Below, piece after piece: positions 43,959-51,960 of a DNA stretch of 64,000 nt. Position numbers and translations under genes: made by a program. Every line of letters starts with the position of its first letter. The stretch's first letter is position 1. Origin of the DNA: CBDAKK01 sp965196605 (GTDB taxonomy: Bacteria; Spirochaetota; Spirochaetia; WTKD01; G963693115); assembly GCA_965196605.1 (NCBI GenBank), contig CBDAKK010000002.1, forward strand, positions 186,001 to 250,000, given 5' to 3'. Below the pieces are notes generated by a model. The model saw nothing but the letters and a program-made list of their open reading frames with translations, searched no databases and was not told the origin of the DNA.

Positions 43959-45068
43959 GTGCAAAAAACACTGAGTATTCCCGCGTTTGCCACAGAAAAA
44001 AATGAGTGCTTTGCTCATTTGAACGTGGCGTACACTACGCACGGTGCGCTCAATGAGGCACGGGACAATGCCGTGTTTGTGGTACATCCTTTTACTGCAC
44101 ATGCGGACCCCTTTGTGTGGTGGGCTGCTCTTTTTGGAAGCGGCAAGGTTTTTGACCCCGCGCGGTATTTTATAATATGCGCAAACATCCCCGGCTCCCC
44201 CTACGGCTCAACCCATCCGCTTGATGTAAACCCGCATACGGGTGAGAAGTATTACTACGACTTTCCGCTGCTTAGTCCTAGGGATGTTGTTAAAGCCTTT
44301 GAGGCGCTATTACAGAGTCTTGAAATAAGGAGCCTCCGTTTGCTCATAGGCGCCTCTATGGGGGGGCAAATTGCCTTTCAGTGGCTTGTCTCGGGTGCGG
44401 TGAATATACAGCGCGCTATTATAATTGCAGCAAATGAAAAGACGACGCCGTGGATGTTGGCGTCTCACCATGTACAGTGCAATGCCTTGTATGCTGACCC
44501 TTCATGGGGAGCGTTACGTGATGATGCAGGCTCTGGGGGCATGAAGGTAGCGCGGCAAATAGCCTTTTTGAGCTATAGGTCTCCTGTTATTTTTTCCTTG
44601 TTTCACACGCTTAATGTCAAGTCTAACTCTGCGGATGAAAGCGGGTTTGCACTACAAAAACAGGATGGAGGTAAGGAACACCACGTGCATGCTTTGAAGT
44701 CCTATGTGGAGTACCAAGGGGACAAGTTTTTGCAGCGCTTTAATGCGTTTTCATACCATGTGCTTTTAAAGCTCATGGATGCCCATGATGTGGGAATAGG
44801 CTTGTCTTCGACTGACGATGCTTTGCGCATGGTAGAGTCCAATGTACTCCTTGTTGGCGTGGATTCGGATATTTTGTTTCCGCCTTATGAGCTACGTGCT
44901 ATTGCACGCACTATGAAATACGCGCGCTATAGGGAGATAAGTTCGGTGTATGGACATGATGCGTTTTTAATAGAGTATAAGCAGCTTGAAGATATTATTA
45001 TCGATTATTTGTGCCAAATTGATGAAGTGTATAGTCCTAGCTATGTGCGACAGCAGGAGGGTGTGTGA
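43959..45068 (+). CDS. metX: Homoserine O-acetyltransferase
   Basis: A 369-residue alpha/beta-hydrolase-fold enzyme acetylating homoserine for methionine synthesis. ANIPGSPYGSTHP is the family's distinctive segment, GASMGGQIAFQW holds the nucleophilic serine, and VGVDSDILFPPYE and YGHDAFLIE hold the catalytic aspartate and histidine. MetX enzymes can use acetyl- or succinyl-CoA, and I cannot tell which from sequence by eye. The start is a GTG at 43959 without a clear Shine-Dalgarno. Confidence 0.85.
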   Translation: MQKTLSIPAFATEKNECFAHLNVAYTTHGALNEARDNAVFVVHPFTAHADPFVWWAALFGSGKVFDPARYFIICANIPGSPYGSTHPLDVNPHTGEKYYYDFPLLSPRDVVKAFEALLQSLEIRSLRLLIGASMGGQIAFQWLVSGAVNIQRAIIIAANEKTTPWMLASHHVQCNALYADPSWGALRDDAGSGGMKVARQIAFLSYRSPVIFSLFHTLNVKSNSADESGFALQKQDGGKEHHVHALKSYVEYQGDKFLQRFNAFSYHVLLKLMDAHDVGIGLSSTDDALRMVESNVLLVGVDSDILFPPYELRAIARTMKYARYREISSVYGHDAFLIEYKQLEDIIIDYLCQIDEVYSPSYVRQQEGV

Positions 45069-45138
45069 ATAACGGAGAGCATTATTATTCAAAGAATTTT
45101 TTCAGATACTGCTGTCTGTGTTTTCTAAAGAAAGTCTT

Positions 45139-45906
45139 ATGCAAAAGATAATTTCGTTTTCTTTGTGGGGAGATGTCCCCAAGTATACGGTGGGGGCCGT
45201 GAGAAATGCAGAACTGGCAAAAACTATATATCCTGAGTGGCTCTGTAGGTTTTACATAGGTAAGAGTGTTCCAGAAGACATTGTATTGCAATTACGGTCT
45301 TTTGATAATACAGAAATTGTAGAGATGGATGAGGATGGAGACTGGACAGCGATGTTTTGGCGTTTTTTAGCAGCGGATGCTACTAACGTGATTGTGATAT
45401 CACGTGATACTGATAGTCGTTTGAACATGAGAGAAAGAATAGCAGTGGATGCCTGGCTTGCCAGTGATAAGGATTTTCATATTATGAGGGATCACCCAAA
45501 TCATGTGGATAAAATTCTTGGTGGAATGTGGGGTGCAAGAAATGGAATATTGAAGGGTATTGGTCAGATGATACAAGAGTATGAGCAAAATAATTCTTAT
45601 GGAGTTGACCAAAATTTTTTGGCGGAAAAAATTTATCCTTTCGTGAAAGTTGCGGCTTTGGTACATGATCCTTATTTTGAAAAGAAACCATTTCCTAAAA
45701 AATATAAAGGATGGCATTTTGTAGGAGAACCATTTGATGAGTTTGACAATAGACTGTATTTTGCTTTTGTTTCGATACGAGACTACGGGAAAAGCGAGAT
45801 AAGAATAAAAATAGAAAATGGGATTAGACGCCGATGGAATTATCAAATAGCACGGCTTCAAAGGGTGGTGAGATTATTCAAAAAGATACTATCATTATTA
45901 AAATAA
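45139..45906 (+). CDS. Putative glycosyltransferase of unknown specificity
   Basis: A 255-residue protein starting KIISFSLWGDVPKYTVGAVR, followed by AELAKTIYPEWLCRFYIG. A DxD-like VISRDTDSRL near residue 100 suggests a GT-A type sugar transferase. This pattern is known from uncharacterised proteins in polysaccharide loci of other bacteria, from memory. The ATG at 45139 is preferred to a GTG seven codons earlier. The gene is more A/T-rich than metX and purU. Its 3' end overlaps the purU start by 73 bp, which is unusual and may mark an insertion by transfer. Confidence 0.6.
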   Translation: MQKIISFSLWGDVPKYTVGAVRNAELAKTIYPEWLCRFYIGKSVPEDIVLQLRSFDNTEIVEMDEDGDWTAMFWRFLAADATNVIVISRDTDSRLNMRERIAVDAWLASDKDFHIMRDHPNHVDKILGGMWGARNGILKGIGQMIQEYEQNNSYGVDQNFLAEKIYPFVKVAALVHDPYFEKKPFPKKYKGWHFVGEPFDEFDNRLYFAFVSIRDYGKSEIRIKIENGIRRRWNYQIARLQRVVRLFKKILSLLK

Positions 45907-46730
45907 TTTGCGATGATGAGATGGGCATCATTGCTACTATAGCCAAGATTTTGCATGAGGCGCGCTGCAATATTGTAACTTTGCAGGAGCATGTGGAGCC
46001 TGCGTACAATAAGGTGGCTGAGCGTTTTTTTGCGCGCATAGAGTGTACGGGTGAGAGTGATTGTGATTCTATTAAGGCATTGCTTGCAAGCGCGCTTTCA
46101 AAAAACGCAGAAATATATGTGCATAGAAGGTACAAAAAAAACATTGTGCTTTTTGCTACCAGTGAATACCACTGTGTGGGTGACATACTATTGCGCGCCA
46201 TGCATGAGGATGTGAACGCGCGGGTAAGTGCGGTTATTGCAAACAAGCAGAATACGCAGCAGCTGTGTCAATCGCTTGGTGTTGCGTTCCACTATATTCC
46301 GTGTGAAGAGGGCATGACCCGCGAAGAGCATGAGCAGGCATTGCTTTCCATATGCGCGCAGTATCAGCCTGAGTATATTGTCATGGCGCGGTATATGCGC
46401 ATACTAAGCGCGCAGTTTATTAATGCATATAAGAACCGCATAATTAATATTCACCATTCGTTTTTGCCTGCCTTTATAGGTGCAAACCCCTACCGTCAAG
46501 CCTATGAGCGGGGTGTGAAAATAATAGGGGCAACTGCGCACTTTGCGACGGAAGATCTTGATGAGGGACCTATTATTGCTCAACAGGTTGTGCCTGTAGA
46601 TCATTCATACAACGCACAAGGAATGAAAAAGATAGGACGTGATGTAGAAAAAGTAACGCTTGCTAAGGCGCTTAATTATGTGTGTGAGGACAAGGTTTTT
46701 GTGAGTGGAAATAAAACCATTATTTTGTAA
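45834..46730 (+). CDS. purU: Formyltetrahydrofolate deformylase
   Basis: A 298-residue enzyme releasing formate from 10-formyl-tetrahydrofolate, which balances one-carbon pools and supplies formate for purine synthesis by PurT. An N-terminal ACT domain (IIIKIICDDEMGIIATIAKI) precedes the formyltransferase domain. The catalytic region reads RIINIHHSFLPAF, then GATAHFATEDLDEGPII, with the Asn-His-Asp set. The ATG at 45834 lies inside the preceding gene and has no Shine-Dalgarno. No later ATG precedes the conserved domain, so this start is accepted with caution. Confidence 0.93.
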   Translation: MELSNSTASKGGEIIQKDTIIIKIICDDEMGIIATIAKILHEARCNIVTLQEHVEPAYNKVAERFFARIECTGESDCDSIKALLASALSKNAEIYVHRRYKKNIVLFATSEYHCVGDILLRAMHEDVNARVSAVIANKQNTQQLCQSLGVAFHYIPCEEGMTREEHEQALLSICAQYQPEYIVMARYMRILSAQFINAYKNRIINIHHSFLPAFIGANPYRQAYERGVKIIGATAHFATEDLDEGPIIAQQVVPVDHSYNAQGMKKIGRDVEKVTLAKALNYVCEDKVFVSGNKTIIL

Positions 46731-47016
46731 ATCTGCATAATTTGCAAGCTTGGTAAAGTCACGGTGATAGATTCAAGGTGCCATAGAAAACGCCATTGGT
46801 TTAATGCGCCAGTACTTCCGCAATAAATTACATTAGGAGGCACAGCCGTTCATACAGTAAAACGCAGTGAGATTGCTCACGTACAACATTGATCAAACAA
46901 TCGCCCGAGGAAATGTCTCGATTCCTGAACTCCTACTCAGTGCTTCTCTCTTGCACTTGCCACTTGAGGCCAACAACGAAAACAAGCGTACTAGAGAAAT
47001 ACACAGTATTGTTTGA
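46731..47016. other. Intergenic region without a supported gene
   Basis: Contains AGGAGG (about 46833) not followed by a usable ATG, and an open frame of about 49 codons starting with GTG near 46869 that I cannot support. It may hold the remains of a small gene. Confidence 0.3.
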
Positions 47017-47022
47017 TATACT
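47017..47022 (+). promoter_or_regulatory. -10-like box TATACT, leaderless spacing
   Basis: TATACT is followed by AAAAAC and the ATG at 47029, again with no Shine-Dalgarno between. Confidence 0.4.
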
Positions 47023-47028
47023 AAAAAC

Positions 47029-47331
47029 ATGGCGCTTGCTCAAAAACAAGAAGATGACTTGCATACTCCCGTAACGCATTATGAAATACTCACGGAACGT
47101 CTCAAAGACGCACGCATTGATAGACTTGAAGAAGTAATCACTGAAAAATTTAATGCTGTTAATGAAAAATTCAATATGATTCATGAGCGGATAAAATCCA
47201 CGAATGAGCGTATAGAGGGTGTCAAAAAAGAATTACTGACAGAAATAAAAAGCACCAAATTTATTCTTGTACTTGTTTTTATGGGTGTGGGTTTTTCTGC
47301 GTTGTTTGCCTTTATGGGTTTTTCGCTATAG
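47029..47331 (+). CDS. Coiled-coil protein with C-terminal membrane anchor (Bdr-like layout)
   Basis: A 100-residue protein. Residues 35-75 are successive seven-residue repeats (EKFNAVN, EKFNMIH, ERIKSTN, ERIEGVK, KELLTEI) that should form a parallel coiled coil. They end in one membrane segment, FILVLVFMGVGFSALFAFMG. This layout recalls the Bdr proteins of Borrelia, whose role is unknown, and DUF1640-like proteins. No homology is claimed. No Shine-Dalgarno is present. A hairpin follows the stop. Confidence 0.75.
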   Translation: MALAQKQEDDLHTPVTHYEILTERLKDARIDRLEEVITEKFNAVNEKFNMIHERIKSTNERIEGVKKELLTEIKSTKFILVLVFMGVGFSALFAFMGFSL

Positions 47332-47358
47332 AACGCCAATGAAGTAACAAGGCACATG

Positions 47359-47379
47359 TGGTGTCTTTCAAAGACGCCA
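47359..47379 (+). terminator. Possible weak terminator hairpin
   Basis: TGGTGTC-TTTCAAA-GACGCCA forms a 7-bp stem with one G-U pair, 28 bp after the coiled-coil gene. The T run is poor. Confidence 0.35.
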
Positions 47380-47533
47380 TTATTCAACGTGTAAATTATT
47401 TTTACTAGTTCAAAATTACCCCGTAGAAAAGCCCCCGCATTTATTCTGTAATTTGGGTACGTTAACTATTATGATGTTTATAGGCGTATTTATTACATTG
47501 CTGGAAATATTTCGTAAATGATTTTTGCTTATA

Positions 47534-48037
47534 TTAAAATTTTTCGTTATAATTTTTTAGATACTCTTCAAAAGAATTTGAAATACTCTCTATTTTTTTT
47601 GATAAATATTGTTCTTGCTTTTTTATATCTGAAAGCTTACCCGAATAAGACACAAAATAAAATGCAAAAGTAGAAAGAGAGACATTCCCCGTATACCAAT
47701 TTGTGGATTTATATGAAACCCCTCTCGGTTTAAGAATTAGTCTTATTTTCTTATCTTTAATAGTAATATTGTAGTTAATTTTTATGTCATAAGATAGTGT
47801 CTCTATGATTATATCACCGATAATTTTTCCATCATCCTTGTCAGAAAATTCTATACTTGAACGGGCATCGTTTATGGTTTCTGTAAGCCACTCATTGACT
47901 ATGACAAATGACTTATCGTTTTTATGTGATGTCTCAACTATGATTGTTTTCGTAAATTCATCTGATAATGGTTTTGTTAGCGAAGCACATCCTGCAACTA
48001 ATACTACAGGCAACAATATAAATAATATCTTTTTCAT
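47534..48037 (-). CDS. DUF4468-like lipoprotein
   Basis: A 167-residue protein. The signal sequence ends in a lipobox (FILLPVVLVAGC). The mature part contains SFVIVNEWLTETINDARSSI and FSDKDDGKIIGDIII, which resembles the DUF4468 (TBP-like fold) domain of envelope proteins. AGGAGG lies seven bases before the ATG at 48037, which decides the start. Low G+C compared with its neighbours suggests a different history. Function unknown. Confidence 0.75.
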   Translation of the reverse strand: MKKILFILLPVVLVAGCASLTKPLSDEFTKTIIVETSHKNDKSFVIVNEWLTETINDARSSIEFSDKDDGKIIGDIIIETLSYDIKINYNITIKDKKIRLILKPRGVSYKSTNWYTGNVSLSTFAFYFVSYSGKLSDIKKQEQYLSKKIESISNSFEEYLKNYNEKF

Positions 48038-48257
48038 AAGAACCTCCTGCGTTGAAAACAATAAATGAATGTTCTATTGCGCATATGCAATAATTATAGA
48101 AGTTTTATGAAATATATGGAAGAAGGAAGCCCTCTAGTCAGGCACAAACGAATGCGCTGCGTCGCTACTATGGAACAACAAGGAGATAGCCTTTATACTA
48201 AAGCTACGGTAAAGTGTAAGTTTTGCACCTGCCGCTATTTTTTAAAGCTTCATTATT

Positions 48258-49307
48258 ATGAATTCTACAAGCATTAGCATACATACCCCCGATGATTTTC
48301 ATGTGCACTTTCGGCGAGGAGAGCACATGAATTCTTATGTGCACCGTAGCGCCCAGTGGGCTGAACGCGCGCTTGTTATGCCCAACACCGTGCCCGCAAT
48401 ACGCACAGCAGCTGATGCGCTGCGCTACAAAGAAGAAATACTGCGCGCTGCTAAAACGAAAGACGGACGTAAAAATTTTACGCCGCTTATGACGTGCAAG
48501 CTTTACCCCGACCACAGCGCCGCTGAAATACGCGCAATGAAAGACGCAGGCATTGTCGCGTGCAAGCTATACCCCCAAGGTGTCACCACGCATGCAGAAG
48601 ATGGAGTGCACGACGCCCTCGCCCTTGCCGAGGTGTACCGCGAAATGCAAGAGCAAGAAATGGTTTTATGCATACACGGTGAATGCCCCGACTCTTTTGT
48701 ATTGGAGCGCGAAAAGAATTTTTTAAAAACCCTTGCGGGCATACAAACCATAGCGCCGCGCTTGCGCATTGTGCTTGAACATGTGAGCAGCGCAGAAGCA
48801 GTTGACTACGTGCGAAGCGACACTTCTGGAATGCTTGCAGCCACGGTAACCGTACACCACGCGCTTTTTAACTTGCAAGAAATGCTGGGCGGTTTTTTAA
48901 ACCCGCATTTGTTTTGTAAGCCCCTGCTCAAATGCCCGCAAGATACGCGCGCAATTCAAGGCGCATTGCTGGAAGAAAACGAAAAGTTTTTTTTGGGCAC
49001 GGACTCCGCACCGCATCAGCGTGAAGACAAGGAATGCGCCTCAGGCTGTGCAGGTGTCTACTCTGCGCCGGTTGCCCTGCCGCTTATGACGCAATTTTTT
49101 TACAACGCACGCGCGCATTTTGCTAAAACAGACGGCTGGGTACATGCCTTGGAAAAGTTTACTTCACTCTACGGCACGCGCTTTTATCAACTGCCACGCA
49201 ACACCACAAAACTGCGCCTTGTGAAAGAGCCGTGGACGGTACCAAACCTCATGGATGGTGTTGTCCCCCTGTGCGCAGGCCAAACCTTGGAATGGAAGGT
49301 GGAGTAA
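48258..49307 (+). CDS. pyrC: Dihydroorotase
   Basis: A 349-residue zinc amidohydrolase closing carbamoyl-aspartate to dihydroorotate in pyrimidine synthesis. It is of the E. coli PyrC class. DDFHVHFRRG gives the first metal ligands, CKLYPQGVTTHAEDG holds the carboxylated lysine region, and VHHALFN, LCIHGE and GTDSAPH supply the remaining ligands. The stop codon lies six bases before the start of arcA, so the two are very likely co-transcribed, which is an unexpected pairing. Confidence 0.93.
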   Translation: MNSTSISIHTPDDFHVHFRRGEHMNSYVHRSAQWAERALVMPNTVPAIRTAADALRYKEEILRAAKTKDGRKNFTPLMTCKLYPDHSAAEIRAMKDAGIVACKLYPQGVTTHAEDGVHDALALAEVYREMQEQEMVLCIHGECPDSFVLEREKNFLKTLAGIQTIAPRLRIVLEHVSSAEAVDYVRSDTSGMLAATVTVHHALFNLQEMLGGFLNPHLFCKPLLKCPQDTRAIQGALLEENEKFFLGTDSAPHQREDKECASGCAGVYSAPVALPLMTQFFYNARAHFAKTDGWVHALEKFTSLYGTRFYQLPRNTTKLRLVKEPWTVPNLMDGVVPLCAGQTLEWKVE

Positions 49308-49312
49308 GTTTT

Positions 49313-50566
49313 GTGAATACGCAGGCATTCGGAGTACATTCTGAATACGGCAAATTACACCGCGTCATAGTGTGCGCCCCCGCCTTAGCTCATGAACGCT
49401 TGAGTCCTCAAAACTACCCCGACTTGCTTTTTGATGACGTGCTATGGGTGGAAGAAGCACAGCGGAAGCATGGCGAATTTGTAACTACAATGCGCGGGCG
49501 CGGCGTTGAGGTTTTGGAAATGCATGAATTCTTAGCGGAACTTGCGACAATTCCCGAAGCGCTTGAGTGGATAAGCGACCAGCGGCTTGCGTCATGCCAA
49601 GTGGATGATGCGTTTATGAAAGAACTCGGCGCATGGCTAAAGGCTAAGCCGCCGCGGGAGTTTGCGCAACACCTCATTGGCGGCATATCAATAAGCGATG
49701 TTTCTCACGACCTTGGGTTGAAAGCCGACTACTTGACGTTCATTGAAAAGTCTGAAGAAAAACACGGCTTTATTGTCTCACCGCTTCCCAACATGCTTTT
49801 TACGCGCGACAGCTCCGCATGGGTTTACGATGGGTTGGTAATAAGCTCCATGAATTTTTCGGTGCGCTCGCAGGAGGCGCGGCTCATGAACGCCATTTAT
49901 AAATTTCATCCATACTTTGCCCAACAAACCATTCCCATGTGGTGGCATGGCCTAGAAGGAGACTGCGGTATTTCAAGCATGGAAGGCGGTGATGTAATGC
50001 CCGTTGGGAAGGGCGTGGTACTGCTCGGCATGAGCCAACGCACGTCAGCAAAAGCCATATGCAAGCTTGCCTCTCGGCTCTTTGCTGCGGGTGTAGCGCA
50101 ACACGTTATTGTTGCAGCCCTGCCAAACAAACGCTTGGCAATGCACCTTGATAGCGTTTTTACGTTTTGCGACAGAGATCTTGTTACGGTATTCCCGCAT
50201 GTTGTGGATACTATGGAGAGTTTTAGTTTACGCCCCGACAAGAGCGCCCGAGGGTTTTCCATAGAAGCAGAAAAAAAACCTTTTGTAGAAGTTGTAGCGC
50301 GCGCCATTGGTTGTAAAAAATTACGTGTGGTTGAAACGGGGGGCAGTACTTATGGAGATGCACGCGAGCAATGGAATAATGCGAACAACCTTTTTGCCTT
50401 AGAGCCGAGCGTCGTAATTGCCTATGACAGAAACACCGCAACCAATGCCGCGCTCCGAGCTCAAGGCGTAGAAGTCATTACAATACGCGCTTCAGAATTA
50501 AGCCGAGGGCATGGAGGCACGCATTGCATGACATGCCCCATAGCGCGTGATGCCGTAGCGTTATAA
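49313..50566 (+). CDS. arcA: Arginine deiminase
   Basis: A 417-residue enzyme converting arginine to citrulline and ammonia, the first step of the ATP-yielding arginine deiminase pathway. Key segments are LLFDDVLWV, NMLFTRDSSAWV, MEGGDVMPVG and the C-terminal RGHGGTHCMTCPIARD with the nucleophilic cysteine. I start at the GTG at 49313, which has GGTGGAG eight bases upstream and gives the usual length. An ATG at 49232 inside pyrC adds 27 residues without family similarity. Confidence 0.94.
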   Translation: MNTQAFGVHSEYGKLHRVIVCAPALAHERLSPQNYPDLLFDDVLWVEEAQRKHGEFVTTMRGRGVEVLEMHEFLAELATIPEALEWISDQRLASCQVDDAFMKELGAWLKAKPPREFAQHLIGGISISDVSHDLGLKADYLTFIEKSEEKHGFIVSPLPNMLFTRDSSAWVYDGLVISSMNFSVRSQEARLMNAIYKFHPYFAQQTIPMWWHGLEGDCGISSMEGGDVMPVGKGVVLLGMSQRTSAKAICKLASRLFAAGVAQHVIVAALPNKRLAMHLDSVFTFCDRDLVTVFPHVVDTMESFSLRPDKSARGFSIEAEKKPFVEVVARAIGCKKLRVVETGGSTYGDAREQWNNANNLFALEPSVVIAYDRNTATNAALRAQGVEVITIRASELSRGHGGTHCMTCPIARDAVAL

Positions 50567-50675
50567 ACGCCATAGCGCGTAAGTAGCTATACATGCTTAT
50601 GCCACAGCGTGAGTTCGTTATGTGAGTACTCCTTATGCAGCAAGACTATACTAGATAAGTAAAGGAACACAAATT

Positions 50676-51686
50676 ATGAACCACACCCTTTATAAAAGAC
50701 ATGTGCTCAGTTTATGCGATTACAGCGAGAGTGAAATTATGACCCTGCTCACGCGCGCGCAAGATTTAAAACAAGCAAAGCGCGCAGGCTCTGAGCAACA
50801 AGAACTACAAGGCAAAACTATTGCGCTTGTTTTTGAAAAAACCTCTACGCGCACGCGTTGTGCCTTTGAAGTGGCGGCATACGACCAAGGCGCGCACGTT
50901 ACATACATTGACTCGCAGTCTTCGCAAATGGGGCATAAAGAAAGCATTGCTGACACTGCGCGCGTGCTTGGGCGTATGTTTGACGCCATTGTGTATCGCG
51001 GCTTTGAGCAATCGGTTGTTGAAACCTTGGCTCGTTACGCAGGGGTACCCGTACTCAATGCGCTTACGGATGCCTTTCATCCAACGCAAATGCTGGCGGA
51101 CATTTTGACCATGCAGGAGCACAGCAAAAAAGCGCTAGCAGACGTAAACTACGCGTACCTTGGAGACGGCAGAAACAATGTGGCAAGGTCATTGTTGCTT
51201 GTGGGGTCAAAACTTGGTATGGACGTGCGCATTGCCGCCCCTAAAACACTGTGGGCTGATAAAGCATTTGTGGAGGAGTGTCAGCACAATGCCACAAAAA
51301 CTGGTGCGCGCTTGCTCATTACCGAGGACAGTGCACTTGCAGTACAAGATGTGGATTTTATATACACAGACGTCTGGGTTTCACTTGGTGAGCCACGCGC
51401 AAAGTGGGCAGAGCGCATCGACCTTTTACTGCCCTATCAAGTGAACATGCAACTTATAAAGCAAGCGCAGAATGCGCACGTAAAATTCATGCATTGCCTA
51501 CCCGCCCTTCACAATGACAAAACGAACACTGGTAAGGAAATAGCGCAACAATACCCGCAGCTTAAAGAGGGCGTGGAGGTCACCGAAGCCGTGTTTGAAT
51601 CCGACTATAGCATTGTGTTTGAGCAAGCAGAGAATAGACTGCACACCATTAAGGCACTTTTAGTCTCAGTGCTTGTCGAGCCTTAA
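50676..51686 (+). CDS. arcB: Ornithine carbamoyltransferase (catabolic type)
   Basis: A 336-residue enzyme. The carbamoyl-phosphate loop is STRTRCAFEVA, followed by SQMGHKESIADTARV, the ornithine-pathway FHPTQMLADILTM, and HCLPALHN. Next to arcA it should work in the catabolic direction, splitting citrulline to ornithine and carbamoyl phosphate. The carbamate kinase and arginine/ornithine antiporter expected to complete the pathway are not in the window. AAAGGA lies nine bases before the ATG. Confidence 0.93.
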   Translation: MNHTLYKRHVLSLCDYSESEIMTLLTRAQDLKQAKRAGSEQQELQGKTIALVFEKTSTRTRCAFEVAAYDQGAHVTYIDSQSSQMGHKESIADTARVLGRMFDAIVYRGFEQSVVETLARYAGVPVLNALTDAFHPTQMLADILTMQEHSKKALADVNYAYLGDGRNNVARSLLLVGSKLGMDVRIAAPKTLWADKAFVEECQHNATKTGARLLITEDSALAVQDVDFIYTDVWVSLGEPRAKWAERIDLLLPYQVNMQLIKQAQNAHVKFMHCLPALHNDKTNTGKEIAQQYPQLKEGVEVTEAVFESDYSIVFEQAENRLHTIKALLVSVLVEP

Positions 51687-51828
51687 AGCCTTAAAGGCAA
51701 TAAAAAATTCATGCCATACATGACTTAAGCCTACACCATGCTTTCACGGCTTAATGTATTCAAATTTTGAAAATAGATGAGTAGTCACCAACTACATTGC
51801 GCATCATAAAAATTTTCTTTAGCCCTCA

Positions 51829-51887
51829 ACAGTTTAACCACTATCCCACATGCCGGCGGGTAGTAATGTATCTTGGTTAAAAAAAAT
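51829..51887. other. Structured intergenic region before the phosphatase promoter
   Basis: TTTAACCACTA...TTGGTTAAA enclose an inner ACTATCCC / GGGTAGT pairing around CATGCCGGC. It may be the arcB terminator, since A-rich sequence follows, or a regulatory structure. From 51687 to 51828 nothing else is seen apart from a small GCCTT/AAGGC hairpin after the arcB stop. Confidence 0.35.
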
Positions 51888-51896
51888 AATCTTGTT

Positions 51897-51925
51897 TTGA
51901 CATTACTCTCACAATGGTTTTTTAT
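51897..51925 (+). promoter_or_regulatory. Promoter TTGACA-17-TTTTAT for alkaline phosphatase
   Basis: -35 TTGACA (51897-51902), 17-bp spacer, -10 TTTTAT (51920-51925), 35 bp before the phosphatase ATG and its AGGAG. No Pho box is evident. Confidence 0.5.
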
Positions 51926-51960
51926 GCTTGAGGTATCAGAATCATTTTAGGAGATACATT

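Noticed and set aside
46869..47015. A 49-codon frame starting with GTG after an AGGAGG
   Set aside because: The AGGAGG is about 35 bases from the GTG, there is no recognised motif, and the product is not distinguishable from chance.
48065..48277. A 70-codon plus-strand frame before pyrC
   Set aside because: No ribosome-binding site, overlaps the pyrC start, and composition is unlike protein.
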